Part shown: positions 52,675 to 61,693 of the stretch, in pieces
Position numbering within the stretch: position 1 is the stretch's first letter
How the letters are laid out: each line of letters starts with the position of its first letter
Assembly: GCF_031844685.1 (NCBI RefSeq)
Contig: NZ_CP134605.1
Location: 5,329,001-5,393,000, forward strand
Reading direction: 5' to 3'
Source: Streptomyces sp. ITFR-21
GTDB lineage: Bacteria > Actinomycetota > Actinomycetes > Streptomycetales > Streptomycetaceae
Length of the DNA stretch: 64,000 nucleotides
Made by a program: the position numbers and the translations under genes
The notes under the pieces: generated by a model
Seen by the model: only the letters and a program-made list of their open reading frames with translations
Told to the model about the DNA's origin: nothing
Databases searched by the model: none

Positions 52675-53515
52675 CCGTCCCGGCGGCGGCCGGGCCGTCC
52701 GCGGCCCGCGCCGCCACGGCCCGGTCGACCACCGCCTGCGCCGCGGCCACCACGGTCAGCAGGCTGAGCGCCACGCACCAGCTGGCCAGCACGTCCAGCG
52801 GCCAGTGGTAGTCGCACCACACCAGGCAGCACCCGACGGTGAACAGCAGCAGCGGCGTGCCGGCCAGCAGCACCAGACGCGCCGCCCGGCCGCGTACCCA
52901 GGGAAGCAGCAGCAGCGCCGCCGCGCCGTAGGCCACAGCCGAGGTCGCGGTGTGGCCGGACGGGAAGTAGCCGTAGCCGCTGGGGTCGGGCACGGTTCGT
53001 CCGGGCGCGGGCCGGGCCACCGCGTCCTTCACCACCGTCACCACGACCGGCAGCACCGCGATGACCAGGACGGCGGCGGCCGGCGGCAGCCACCAGTGCG
53101 GCAGCGCCGCGCGGCGGCCCAGCCACCCGGTCAGGCACACCGCGGCCAGCAGCACCGGCACCGCCGCCTCGATGTTGCCCAGCTTGCAGAAGTAGTGGGC
53201 GGTGGTGGTGAACCAGGGCTCGGCCGCAGCCGCCCGGTCGAACCAGCGCAGCACCGTCCGGTCGCGGTCCACCAGCGGCCCGTCCGAGGAGACCTGCCAG
53301 GTGAGCGCCGCGAACAGCAGCACGCCGAGAGCGAACAGCCGAAAGAGCCGCCCCGGAACAGGGGGGAGAGTTCCGGGACGGCCAGGGCGACCGCCGAACC
53401 GCCCGTCCCGGGGGGTGTGGGACGAACGGCCGACCGATCGGCAAGGACTGCCGGGACCAGAGGACCCGGCGGCTTCGTGCGCGAGGGCACTGCTGTGCCG
53501 GTGATGGGGATTCAC
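52646..53515 (-). CDS. PAP2-superfamily membrane phosphatase-like protein
   Basis: About 289 aa; the start is uncertain. The GTG at VNPHHRHSSAL lacks a good ribosome binding site and the first ~50 residues are low complexity. Then come about five membrane segments (LFALGVLLFAALTWQV, VPVLLAAVCLTGWL and others). The PAP2 signature is partial: KDAVARPAPGRT and PSGHTATSA fit, but the third motif reads CLVWCDYHWPLDV, without the SR pair, so catalysis is uncertain. Likely a lipid or undecaprenyl pyrophosphate phosphatase relative. Confidence 0.8.
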   Translation of the reverse strand: MNPHHRHSSALAHEAAGSSGPGSPCRSVGRSSHTPRDGRFGGRPGRPGTLPPVPGRLFRLFALGVLLFAALTWQVSSDGPLVDRDRTVLRWFDRAAAAEPWFTTTAHYFCKLGNIEAAVPVLLAAVCLTGWLGRRAALPHWWLPPAAAVLVIAVLPVVVTVVKDAVARPAPGRTVPDPSGYGYFPSGHTATSAVAYGAAALLLLPWVRGRAARLVLLAGTPLLLFTVGCCLVWCDYHWPLDVLASWCVALSLLTVVAAAQAVVDRAVAARAADGPAAAGTVTGWSGTPG

Positions 53516-53663
53516 CGGCGCGTTGTCACTCGTGGACTTCTGGGGAGTCCGCCACGAGCGGGGTGTTCCTCGGAAACCGTACGTCACAGAAGTCCCCCCA
53601 GCGCCCGTGCGCACCCCTCCGCCATCAGGCCCGCACACCTTCTTCACGACCCCGCTCACCGTC

Positions 53664-54995
53664 TCACAATCCGGCGAGGGCCTCCTCGACGATGTCCAGA
53701 CCCTCACTCAGCAGATCCTCGCCGATGACCAACGGCGGAAGGAAGCGCAACACGTTCCCGTACGTGCCGCAGGTGAGCACGATCAGCCCGGCCGCGTGGC
53801 ACGCCTTCGCCACCGCCGACGTGGCCGCCGGGTTCGGCTCCCTGGTGCCCGGCTCGACCAGCTCCACCGCGATCATCGCGCCGCGCCCGCGCACCTCGCC
53901 GATCACCGGGAACTTCTCCTGGAGCGCCCGCAGCCGCGGCGTCATCACCTCGCCGATCCGCCGCGCCCGGGCCGGCAGGTCCAGCTCCCGCATGGTCTCG
54001 ATCGCGCCCAGTGCCGCCGCGCACGCCACCGGGTTGCCGCCGTAGGTGCCCCCCAGGCCGCCCACGTGCGCCGCGTCCATGATCTCCGCCCGGCCGGTCA
54101 CCGCGGCCAGCGGCAGCCCGCCCGCGATGCCCTTGGCGGTGGTGATCAGGTCCGGCACGATGCCCTCGTCCTCGCAGGCGAACCACTGCCCGGTACGGCA
54201 GAAGCCGGTCTGGATCTCGTCCGCCACGAACACGATCCCGTGGTCCGCGGCGAACCGCGCGATCCGCGGCAGGAAGCCCTTGGCCGGCTCGATGAAACCG
54301 CCCTCGCCGGAGATCGGCTCGATCACGATCGCGGCCACGTGGTCGGCGCCGATCTGCTTGGTGATGATGTCGATCGCCTGGGCCGCGGCCTCCTCGGCGG
54401 CGTGCTCGGGACCGGTCGGCCAGCGGTAGCCGTACGCCAGCGGCACCCGGTACACCTCGGGCGCGAACGGCCCGAAGCCGTCCTTGTACGGCATGTTCTT
54501 CGCGGTCAGTGCCATCGTCAGGTTGGTACGGCCGTGGTAGCCGTGGTCGAAGACGACGACCGCCGGGCGTTTGGTGTACGCGCGGGCGATCTTCACCGCG
54601 TTCTCCACCGCCTCGGCGCCCGAGTTGAACAGCGCGGACTTCTTCGGGTGGTCGCCCGGGGTCAGCTCGGCCAGCTGCTCGGCGACCTCCACGTAGCCCT
54701 CGTACGGAGTGATCATGAAACAGGTGTGGGTGAAGGCGGCCAGCTGCTCGGCCGCCCGCCGCACCACCGCCGGCGCGCTGTTGCCGACCGAGGTGACGGC
54801 GATGCCGGAACCGAAGTCGATCAGCCGGTTGCCGTCCACGTCCTCCACCACCCCGCCGCCGGCCCGCGTCACGAACACCGGCAGGGTCACCCCGACCCCG
54901 TCGGCGACCGCCGCGTTCTTGCGGGCCGTCAGCTCCTGGGACCTGGGGCCGGGGACGGCGGTGACGAGCCGGCGCTCCTGGGGCAGTTCGGTCAT
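53664..54995 (-). CDS. gabT: 4-aminobutyrate aminotransferase
   Basis: 443 aa from the ATG preceded by GAGGAGAG. A class III PLP enzyme of GabT type: FNSGAEAVENAVKIARAYTK, FDHGYHGRTNLTMALTAKN, VADEIQTGFCRTGQWFAC and the PLP lysine in TTAKGIAGGLPLAAVTG. It converts GABA and 2-oxoglutarate to succinate semialdehyde and glutamate. It is divergent from the ATPase gene and opposite to the surrounding polyamine genes. Together with the dehydrogenases it completes a route from putrescine to succinate. Confidence 0.94.
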   Translation of the reverse strand: MTELPQERRLVTAVPGPRSQELTARKNAAVADGVGVTLPVFVTRAGGGVVEDVDGNRLIDFGSGIAVTSVGNSAPAVVRRAAEQLAAFTHTCFMITPYEGYVEVAEQLAELTPGDHPKKSALFNSGAEAVENAVKIARAYTKRPAVVVFDHGYHGRTNLTMALTAKNMPYKDGFGPFAPEVYRVPLAYGYRWPTGPEHAAEEAAAQAIDIITKQIGADHVAAIVIEPISGEGGFIEPAKGFLPRIARFAADHGIVFVADEIQTGFCRTGQWFACEDEGIVPDLITTAKGIAGGLPLAAVTGRAEIMDAAHVGGLGGTYGGNPVACAAALGAIETMRELDLPARARRIGEVMTPRLRALQEKFPVIGEVRGRGAMIAVELVEPGTREPNPAATSAVAKACHAAGLIVLTCGTYGNVLRFLPPLVIGEDLLSEGLDIVEEALAGL

Positions 54996-55261
54996 GGCGG
55001 GCACTCTCCTCATACTCCTGGTAGGGCGACGGGTGCTGCGGCGACGGGCCGGAACCGCGGCGGCGCCTGTCGTCGCAGGCTAGGCCGGGCCCCGGCCCAC
55101 CCGCATACGCCGATAGGTAACACTGACCGGCCCGGTTTCGCCGGATCGGACAGTGCGCGCGCCGCCGCCCGGTCCCGCCAAGATCCTTTTACCGGCGTAG
55201 CGGCTCGACTACATTGTGCGCATCGTCAAACGACGAGACGAGGGGCGAGGGGCAGCACGCC

Positions 55262-57391
55262 ATGGACGCCATGGATTACGAGGGCACGCACCAGCAGGCG
55301 GGCCCGTACGGGGGTCAGGCGCCGCGCAAGCCCGCCGGCGCCCCGGTGCCGCGCCCGGCCGGCCCGCCGCCGATGCCGACACAGGCGCCGCCCGCGTCGG
55401 CGCTGGAGATCTGGCTGCGCACGCCGCGGGTTGTGGACGCGCCGGGGGTGTACGGGTTCGGGCACACGCCCAACCCCGAGCCCGATCCGGACCGGCTGCC
55501 GGCCCGCCACCTCCTCGGGCTGGCCCTCCTCACCGCGTTGGCCGCCGTCTTCCTGTGGTCGCTGTTCTTCAACGGCGGTTCCCTCGCCTTCCGGCTGGTG
55601 GTCGGCATCATCCGGGTGTTTCTGCCCGACGCCTGGACACACGGGACGTTCTTCTTCACCGTCTTCGGCTACTCCGGATACGCCGTGGTGATCTTCCTGC
55701 TGGCACTGCTGCTCGGCCGCAGGGGCCAGTGGCGCGAGGTCCACCGCCGCTACATCCGGCCCGCGCTGGGCGGGTCGGGCTCCCGCCGCCGAACCGGTGC
55801 CGCCCCCGGGGACGGTCGGTCTGATCCGGTGGAGTGGCCCGAGGTGCGGGAGGCCGGGCAGTACGCGCTCGCCGACCGGCTGGCCGCGGAGGTGCGGACC
55901 GGGCGGATGAACGACGTGGACTACGCCCGGATCCGGCGTGCGTGGGCCGGGGTGCGGGCGGATCCGGGCCGGCTGCCCGCGTTCGCCGACGCAGTGGCGC
56001 GCCAGGGCGCCGGGGCGTGCGGCCACCCCTCCGGGGCGCGCGACCTGCCGCACCGCGGCGCGCCGCACGACCTGCTGACCCGGCAGGTGCGGATCGGCCG
56101 CGGCGCCGACGACGAGCGGAACCCGTACCAGCACCGCGGCTCCGGGATCGCCCTCGACCCCACGCTGCTCGGCACCGGGCTGCTCGTGGTCGGGCCGCCC
56201 GGCTCGGGCAAGACCCGGCAGCTGGTCCGGCCGGTGGTCGAGTCGCTGTGCCTGCAGGCCCTCGCCGGGCAGGCCGCGGTCGTCGCGGTGGGCGCGGCGG
56301 GTACCGATCTGGGGCCGGCCGGCGCCTACGACGTGGTGATCTCGCTCGCCGACCCCGCCTCCCGGTACGACCTCGACCTGTACGGCGGCAGTACCGATCC
56401 GGACGCGGCGGCCGGCACCCTCGCCGAGGCGCTGCTGGACGCGAACACCGGCGAGGAGGGCGAGCTGCTGCGGGCCGCGACCGCGCTCGGCCAGCTCCTC
56501 GGCCCGTACCGGGCCGCCCACGGCCGTTTCCCGTCCGTCACCGAGCTGCGCGAGCTGCTGGAGGGCACCGCGCACTCCTACGCCGCCCTGCGGGACGCCC
56601 TCGACGCGGTCGGCGCGCCGGGCATGATCAGGGAACTGGAGGCCCGCGCCCGGCAGGCGGGCCGCCCCGACGACATAGGGCCCCGGCTGGCCGACCGGGT
56701 GGCGCTGCTGGAGCGGCCCGCGTTCGCCGGGTTCTTCGACGTCACCGGACGCTCCCGGCCGTTCTCCATGTACGCGCTGGAACACCCGTTGCGAGTGCGC
56801 GTCGACCTGCCGCAGCGCGGCCACGCCGAGGCGTCCCGGATCCTGGCCCGGCTGGTGCTGGCCCAGTTCACCGCGGCCGTCACCGCCCGCCGCGACCGCT
56901 CGCTGTTCGCCTGCCTGGTGCTGGACGACGCCGCGCGGACCGTCACCGCCGAGTCGGTGCGGGGCCTGGCCCGGCTGCGGTCCGCCAACGCCGGGGTGCT
57001 GCTGACCCTGCGCACCCTCGACGACGTGCCCGAGGCGCTGCGCGGCGCCCTGCTCGGCGCGGTCGGCTGCCGGATGGCGATGTCCGGCGTGACGACCTGG
57101 GACGGCCGGCGCTTCGCCGAGGCGTGGGGCACCACCTGGGTGGAGGCCAAGGACGTCACCCGCACCCCCGACCGGTCCGGCGGCTTGGTCCGCCGCGCCT
57201 CCCGTGGGGTGCGGCGGCTGTTCACCGGCGAGGCCGCCACCACCGAGTCCGTCACCGTGCGCCGGGTGGAGCGGGACCGGTGGTCGGCCTCCGATCTGGC
57301 GCACAGCGTCCCGGCCGGGCACGCGGTGCTGTCCCTGACCACCACCGCGGGGGAGCACGCGCCGCCCGTCCTGCTCGACCTGCGGGCGTGA
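55262..57391 (+). CDS. Orphan VirD4/TraD-like membrane P-loop ATPase
   Basis: 709 aa; ATG (MDAMDYEGTHQQ) with GAGGGG upstream. A Pro-rich cytosolic start is followed by two membrane segments (LLGLALLTALAAVFLWSLFF and YAVVIFLLALLL). A large cytosolic domain follows with Walker A GPPGSGKT at 311-318 and a Walker B-like CLVLDDAART (D555-D556). The layout is that of type IV coupling proteins/FtsK-like pumps, but no relaxase, conjugation or type IV secretion gene is nearby. Neighbours are gabT (divergent) and a PucR regulator. A chromosomal role in DNA or protein movement at the membrane is possible; function unknown. Confidence 0.8.
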   Translation: MDAMDYEGTHQQAGPYGGQAPRKPAGAPVPRPAGPPPMPTQAPPASALEIWLRTPRVVDAPGVYGFGHTPNPEPDPDRLPARHLLGLALLTALAAVFLWSLFFNGGSLAFRLVVGIIRVFLPDAWTHGTFFFTVFGYSGYAVVIFLLALLLGRRGQWREVHRRYIRPALGGSGSRRRTGAAPGDGRSDPVEWPEVREAGQYALADRLAAEVRTGRMNDVDYARIRRAWAGVRADPGRLPAFADAVARQGAGACGHPSGARDLPHRGAPHDLLTRQVRIGRGADDERNPYQHRGSGIALDPTLLGTGLLVVGPPGSGKTRQLVRPVVESLCLQALAGQAAVVAVGAAGTDLGPAGAYDVVISLADPASRYDLDLYGGSTDPDAAAGTLAEALLDANTGEEGELLRAATALGQLLGPYRAAHGRFPSVTELRELLEGTAHSYAALRDALDAVGAPGMIRELEARARQAGRPDDIGPRLADRVALLERPAFAGFFDVTGRSRPFSMYALEHPLRVRVDLPQRGHAEASRILARLVLAQFTAAVTARRDRSLFACLVLDDAARTVTAESVRGLARLRSANAGVLLTLRTLDDVPEALRGALLGAVGCRMAMSGVTTWDGRRFAEAWGTTWVEAKDVTRTPDRSGGLVRRASRGVRRLFTGEAATTESVTVRRVERDRWSASDLAHSVPAGHAVLSLTTTAGEHAPPVLLDLRA

Positions 57392-57470
57392 GCGGGTGTC
57401 GCGGGGTGCGGCACAATCGAAGAGCCCGGCCGGTCCCGGCCGGCCCCTTCCCACCGCCCGCCAGGACCGT

Positions 57471-59015
57471 ATGCCCCTCACTCTCGCGTCCCTCGTCCAC
57501 CACTCGGCGCTCAGGCTCACCGTCCTCGCGGCCGGGGACCGGCTCGACGCCGAGGTGCGCTGGGTCCACACCAGCGAACTGGACGACCCGGGACCGTACC
57601 TGGAGGGCGGCGAGCTGCTGCTCACCACCGGTCTCAAACTCGACGGCGAGGACACCCGCTTCCTGCGCGCCTACGTACGACGGCTCGCCGCGGCCGGTGT
57701 GGTGGGCCTCGGCTTCGGGGTGGGCCTCGGCCACGACGAGGTGCCGCCCGCGCTGGTGAGCGCCGCCGCGCAGGTCCGGCTGCCGCTGCTGGAGGTGCCC
57801 CGGGCCACGCCGTTCATCGCGATCAGCAAGGCGGTGTCGGCGGCCGTGGCCGCCGACCAGTACCAGGCGGTCACCGCGGGCTTCGAGGCTCAGCGGGAGC
57901 TGACCCGGGCGGCGCTGGCCCCCGACGGCACCGGCGCGCTGCTGTCGCGGCTTGCCGCCCACCTCGACGGCTGGGCCGCCCTGTACGACTCTTCCGGCGC
58001 GGTGCTCGCCGCCGCCCCCGACTGGGCCGGGCGGCGCGCCGCCCGGCTGGCCGGCGAGATCGACCGGCTCCGTGACAGGCCCGCGCCGGCCAGCGCCGCC
58101 GTCGCAGGACCGGCCGGCACCGAGGACCGGGTGGAGCTCCAGTCGCTGGGCACCGGCCGCCGCCCGCGCGGCTTCCTCGCCGTCGGCACCGAGGAGCGCC
58201 TGGACACCGCGGCGCGCTACGTCGTCAACGCCGCCGTCGCGCTGCTGTCGCTGTCCCTGGAGCAGTCCCGTACCCTCCAGGACGCCCAGGAGCGGTTGGC
58301 GGCGGCCCTGCTGCGGATGCTGCTGGCCGGTGAGCCCGAACACGCCCGCAGCGTCGCCGGACGCCTCTACGGCACCCTCTTCGACCAGCGGCTGCGGCTG
58401 CTCATCGCCGAGCCCGCCGACTCCGCCGGCGACCCCGCCTACGACGCGCCGGCCCTGCTCGCGGAGCGCACCGAGGCCGCCGCCGCCCGCAGCGGCGAAC
58501 CCCTGCTCGCGGTGCGCGAGGGCACCCGCTACACCGTGCTGGCCGCCGAGGACGCGACGTCGCTGGCCACCGCCGTCGACCTCGCCGAGGCCGACGACAC
58601 CCTGGCGGCCGGACTGTCCTCGGCCGTTCCGCCGGCCGAGGTCCCCGAGGCCCACCGCCAGGCCGAGAGCGCCCTCGCGGTGGCCCTGCGCCGCGGCCTG
58701 AACCTGGTCGAGCACAGCGAGGTCGGCGCGGGCTCCGTGATGCCGCTGCTGGCCGACGACGCGGTCCGGGCCTTCGCCGAGGGCATGCTGCGGCCGCTGC
58801 GCGAGCACGACGCCACAGCGCGCGGCGACCTGGTGGCCTCGCTGTCGGCCTGGCTGTCCCACCACGGGCAGTGGGACGCGGCGGCGGCCGTCCTCGGCGT
58901 GCACCGGCACACGCTGCGCTACCGGATGCGGCGGGTCGAGGAGATCCTCGGCCGCTCACTGGACGATCCGGACGTGCGGATGGAGCTGTGGCTCGCCCTG
59001 AAGGTGGACGCCTGA
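57471..59015 (+). CDS. PucR-family transcriptional regulator
   Basis: 514 aa. The N-terminal PucR domain begins MPLTLASLVHHSALRLTVLA and includes VRWVHTSELDDPGPYLEGGE; a middle GGDEF-like region follows; the C-terminal helix-turn-helix is AAAVLGVHRHTLRYRMRRVE. Relatives control purine, GABA or amino-acid catabolism. It lies 365 nt before an aldehyde dehydrogenase and near gabT, so GABA pathway control is a reasonable inference. ATG chosen by homology of the N-terminus; an upstream start would add 25 non-family residues. Confidence 0.88.
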   Translation: MPLTLASLVHHSALRLTVLAAGDRLDAEVRWVHTSELDDPGPYLEGGELLLTTGLKLDGEDTRFLRAYVRRLAAAGVVGLGFGVGLGHDEVPPALVSAAAQVRLPLLEVPRATPFIAISKAVSAAVAADQYQAVTAGFEAQRELTRAALAPDGTGALLSRLAAHLDGWAALYDSSGAVLAAAPDWAGRRAARLAGEIDRLRDRPAPASAAVAGPAGTEDRVELQSLGTGRRPRGFLAVGTEERLDTAARYVVNAAVALLSLSLEQSRTLQDAQERLAAALLRMLLAGEPEHARSVAGRLYGTLFDQRLRLLIAEPADSAGDPAYDAPALLAERTEAAAARSGEPLLAVREGTRYTVLAAEDATSLATAVDLAEADDTLAAGLSSAVPPAEVPEAHRQAESALAVALRRGLNLVEHSEVGAGSVMPLLADDAVRAFAEGMLRPLREHDATARGDLVASLSAWLSHHGQWDAAAAVLGVHRHTLRYRMRRVEEILGRSLDDPDVRMELWLALKVDA

Positions 59016-59380
59016 GGCCGGGCGCTCCAGGCCGGGGCCCGGAAGGGCGGCGGCGGGAGGCGTCCCCCGCAAGGTGGCGTGCTCAGGCGGATGCCTGGAC
59101 AATCGGGTGCCGGGAGAGAGCGTGTGCCGGGAGAGGGCGGGCGCCCGGAGGCGCCGCGGTTCAGCAGCCGCTCCGCACGGGTTGTGGCCGCCGCCCGGGA
59201 CGGCGGCGACCGCTCCCGGCGTGCCGGGCCGCGCGCCGGGAGTGGCCAATGCGTAGCGCGCGCCCGGCCCCGTACTACACCGTGGACAACCGCCGGGCCC
59301 CGGCGGCGCGCTTACGGTGAAGGCGTCGGACCCGGCCGGGTCCGCCGTTGTCCACGAAGTGCACGAAAGGGCGGGACACC
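59016..59380 (+). other. Regulatory gap between pucR-like gene and aldehyde dehydrogenase
   Basis: 365 nt without a gene. It contains two near-tandem copies of GTGCCGGGAGAG (about 59106 and 59122), 9-bp inverted repeats GTGGACAAC/GTTGTCCAC (59282-59290 and 59347-59355), and the palindrome at 59327-59344. No small ORF with normal codon bias was found. Confidence 0.55.
59327..59344. promoter_or_regulatory. 18-bp perfect palindrome CGGACCCGGCCGGGTCCG
   Basis: Fully symmetric with no spacer, 37 nt before the dehydrogenase start and nested between the GTGGACAAC/GTTGTCCAC repeats. Strong operator candidate, possibly for the upstream PucR-type regulator. Confidence 0.5.
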
Positions 59381-60841
59381 GTGACGAGCACAGCCGCAGC
59401 CCCGTACGCGTTCTGGCTGGCAGGCCGCCCGGCCACCGGGACGGACAGCCTGGAGGTGACCAACCCGTGGGACGGCTCGACGGTCGCCGCGGTGAGCGTG
59501 CCGACCGGGGAACAGGTCGAGGAGGCGGTGGCGGCTGCCGCCGCCGCCCAGCGGGACTTCGCCGCGACACCCGCGCACGTCAGGGCCGCCGCGCTGGACC
59601 TGGTGGCCAGGCGGCTGGGGGAGCGGGCCGAGGAGATCGCCCGGCTGATCACCGCGGAGAACGGCAAGCCGGTCAAGTGGGCGCGCGGCGAGGTCGGCCG
59701 GGCGGTGTCGGTGTTCCGGTGGGCGGCCGAGGAGGCCCGCCGGTTCAACAGCGGCGAGGCGCAGCGCCTGGACACCGACCCGGGCGGGGTCGGGCGGCTG
59801 GCGCTGACCCGGCGGTTCTGCCACGGCCCGGTACTGGGCATCGCGCCGTTCAACTTCCCGCTGAACCTGGTTGCGCACAAGGTCGCCCCGGCGCTCGCGG
59901 TGGGCGCGCCGATCATCCTCAAGCCCGCCCCCGCCACCCCGCTGTCCGCGCTGGTACTCGGCGAGATCCTGGCCGAGACCAGCGGGCTGCCCGCGGGCGC
60001 GTGGAGCGTGCTGCCGGTGCCCAACGACCGGATGGCGGAGCTGGTCGCGGACCCGCGGCTGCCGGTGATCTCCTTCACCGGATCCGACACGGTCGGCCAC
60101 CGGATCAAGGACGCGGTGCCGCGCAAGCACGTCACCCTGGAACTCGGCGGCAACGCCGCGGCCGTGGTGCTCGCCGACTGGTCTTCGGAGCAGGACCTGG
60201 AGTGGGCGGCGGCCAGGATCGCCACCTTCGCCAACTACCAGGGCGGCCAGTCCTGCATCTCGGTGCAGCGGGTGATCGCCGACGCCGCCGTGTACGACGC
60301 GCTGCTGGAGAAGGTCGTCACGAAGGTACGTGCCCAGGTCACCGGCGACCCCTCCGACGACGCCACCGACGTGGGCCCGCTGGTCGACGAGGCAGCCGCC
60401 GAGCGGGTCGCCCGGTGGGTGGACGACGCGGTGGCCAAGGGCGCCAAGCTGCTGACCGGCGGGGACCGGGACGGTGCCGGCTACGCGCCGACCGTACTGG
60501 CCGAACTGCCCGGCGACGCGATCCTGGCGTCCGCCGAGGCGTTCGGCCCGGTGCTGTCCCTGCACCGGGTGAACGGCGCCGACGAGGCGTTCGCGGCGGT
60601 CAACGCGTCGCGGTACGGGCTGCAGGCCGGCGTCTTCACCCACGACCTCCAACTGGCGTTCCGCGCCCACCGCGAACTGGAGGTCGGCGGGGTGATCGTC
60701 GGCGACGCGCCCTCGTACCGCGCCGACCAGATGCCGTACGGCGGGGTGAAGGACTCCGGCAACGGGCGCGAGGGCGTCAGGTACGCGATGGCCGACTACA
60801 CCTACGAGCGGGTGCTGGTGCTCACCGGCCTGGACCTCTAG
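59381..60841 (+). CDS. Aldehyde dehydrogenase (succinate-semialdehyde type probable)
   Basis: 486 aa from a GTG (VTSTAAAPYAFWL) with AAAGGGCGGG upstream. ALDH motifs: APFNFPLNLVAHKVAPALAV, FTGSDTVGHRIKDA, catalytic glutamate in TLELGGNAAAVVLADW and cysteine in GGQSCISVQRVIA. It differs from the two aminobutyraldehyde copies (ELGGN, QSCIS), so it belongs to another branch, plausibly GabD-like succinate-semialdehyde or glyceraldehyde-3-phosphate type. Near gabT it could finish the GABA shunt. An IS remnant starts just after its stop. Confidence 0.85.
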   Translation: MTSTAAAPYAFWLAGRPATGTDSLEVTNPWDGSTVAAVSVPTGEQVEEAVAAAAAAQRDFAATPAHVRAAALDLVARRLGERAEEIARLITAENGKPVKWARGEVGRAVSVFRWAAEEARRFNSGEAQRLDTDPGGVGRLALTRRFCHGPVLGIAPFNFPLNLVAHKVAPALAVGAPIILKPAPATPLSALVLGEILAETSGLPAGAWSVLPVPNDRMAELVADPRLPVISFTGSDTVGHRIKDAVPRKHVTLELGGNAAAVVLADWSSEQDLEWAAARIATFANYQGGQSCISVQRVIADAAVYDALLEKVVTKVRAQVTGDPSDDATDVGPLVDEAAAERVARWVDDAVAKGAKLLTGGDRDGAGYAPTVLAELPGDAILASAEAFGPVLSLHRVNGADEAFAAVNASRYGLQAGVFTHDLQLAFRAHRELEVGGVIVGDAPSYRADQMPYGGVKDSGNGREGVRYAMADYTYERVLVLTGLDL

Positions 60842-60897
60842 GAGCAACGCCGTTCAGTCAGGTGCTGGGGCTGTTCGTCAAGGCTGGTGGAACGAGG

Positions 60898-60959
60898 CAG
60901 CGGAGCTGCTGTAGAAGAGGTTTGTCCGCCAAGACATCCTCACTACAGGAGCTCCGCTG
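60898..60959 (+). repeat. Inverted repeat upstream of transposase remnant
   Basis: CAGCGGAGCTGCTGTAG pairs with CTACAGGAGCTCCGCTG at 16 of 17 positions, loop 28 nt. The 3' arm includes the AGGAG ribosome binding site of the transposase, so the hairpin could have limited its translation. Confidence 0.6.
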
Positions 60960-61634
60960 TTGGAACAGGCTGCCGCTCCAGGAACGGTCGGGGTAGCGAG
61001 CGGGGTGTTCGCGCCGGGGCATATCGGCGAGCTGACCCGGATCATCCCGTTCGGGATGGTCGATGAGGTGCTGGCGGCTACGGGTGCGGTGCAGCGCAGG
61101 TTTCGGCTGGTGCCGGCTCGGGTCACGGTCTACCTGCTGCTGGCCGAGCTCTCTTCGCCGGACCGGGCCACGGGCGGGTTTGTTGACCGGTTGTGCGCCG
61201 GGCTGTCCGGCCCGGCACGAGTCCGGCCCTGTGGCAGTGCTCTTCGCCAGGCCCGTCAGCGGCTGGGGCCGGCACCGCTGAAAGCACTGTTCGACCTGGT
61301 CAGCGGCCCGACTGCTACGACCTCGACTGCCGGGCGGTGGCGGGGGCTGCGGGTGGTCGCGGTCGACGGCACCCTGCTGCCCGTCCCGGACGCCGGGGCC
61401 GATCTCGCGGTGTTCACCCGGCAGCGGCTGGGCAACGGGATCGCGGGCTATCCGCAACTGCGGCTGGCCGTGCTGGTCGCCTGCGGGACCCGGCGGTGAT
61501 CCAAGGCAGTCTTCGGCCCGGCCGCGCTCGGTGAGCTGGAGTACGCCCGCCGCCTGGCGGTGGACCTGCGGGCCGGGATGCTGCTGCTGGGCGACAGGAA
61601 CTTCGCTGCCGCCGCACCGCTGCGTCGCGGATAT
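60960..61634 (+). pseudogene. IS4-family transposase, inactivated
   Basis: Starts at TTG (MEQAAAPGTVGV). The N-terminal IS4 domain is recognisable: LTRIIPFGMVDEVLAATGAV, RRFRLVPARVTVYLLLAELS and SALRQARQRLGPAPLKALFD. The first catalytic Asp lies in VVAVDGTLLPVPD. After CGTRR there is an in-frame TGA (61497-61499); the same frame then resumes as KAVFGPAALGELEYARRLAV and LLLGDRNFAAAAPL, containing the second Asp. The final Glu region is absent because the element is truncated before the acyl-CoA dehydrogenase. Not functional as seen. Confidence 0.85.
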
Positions 61635-61693
61635 TCGGGTAGTACGGACAAGGAGCACCGGTCGGCAACCGGCTACCCGGAGGTGACGCAACC

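Larger units (their letters stand above)
60858..61640 (+). mobile_element. Degraded IS4-type insertion sequence
   Basis: Between the dehydrogenase and the acyl-CoA dehydrogenase lies a transposase fragment with an in-frame stop and a missing 3' third. Ends are not defined; a 17-bp imperfect inverted repeat (60898-60914 with 60943-60959) lies just before the transposase start. No right end or target duplication was found, so the element has been deleted on that side. Confidence 0.7.

Noticed and set aside
53523..55200. Plus-strand open frame leading into the membrane ATPase region
   Set aside because: It is antisense to gabT, which has all PLP-enzyme motifs, and its own sequence is low complexity.
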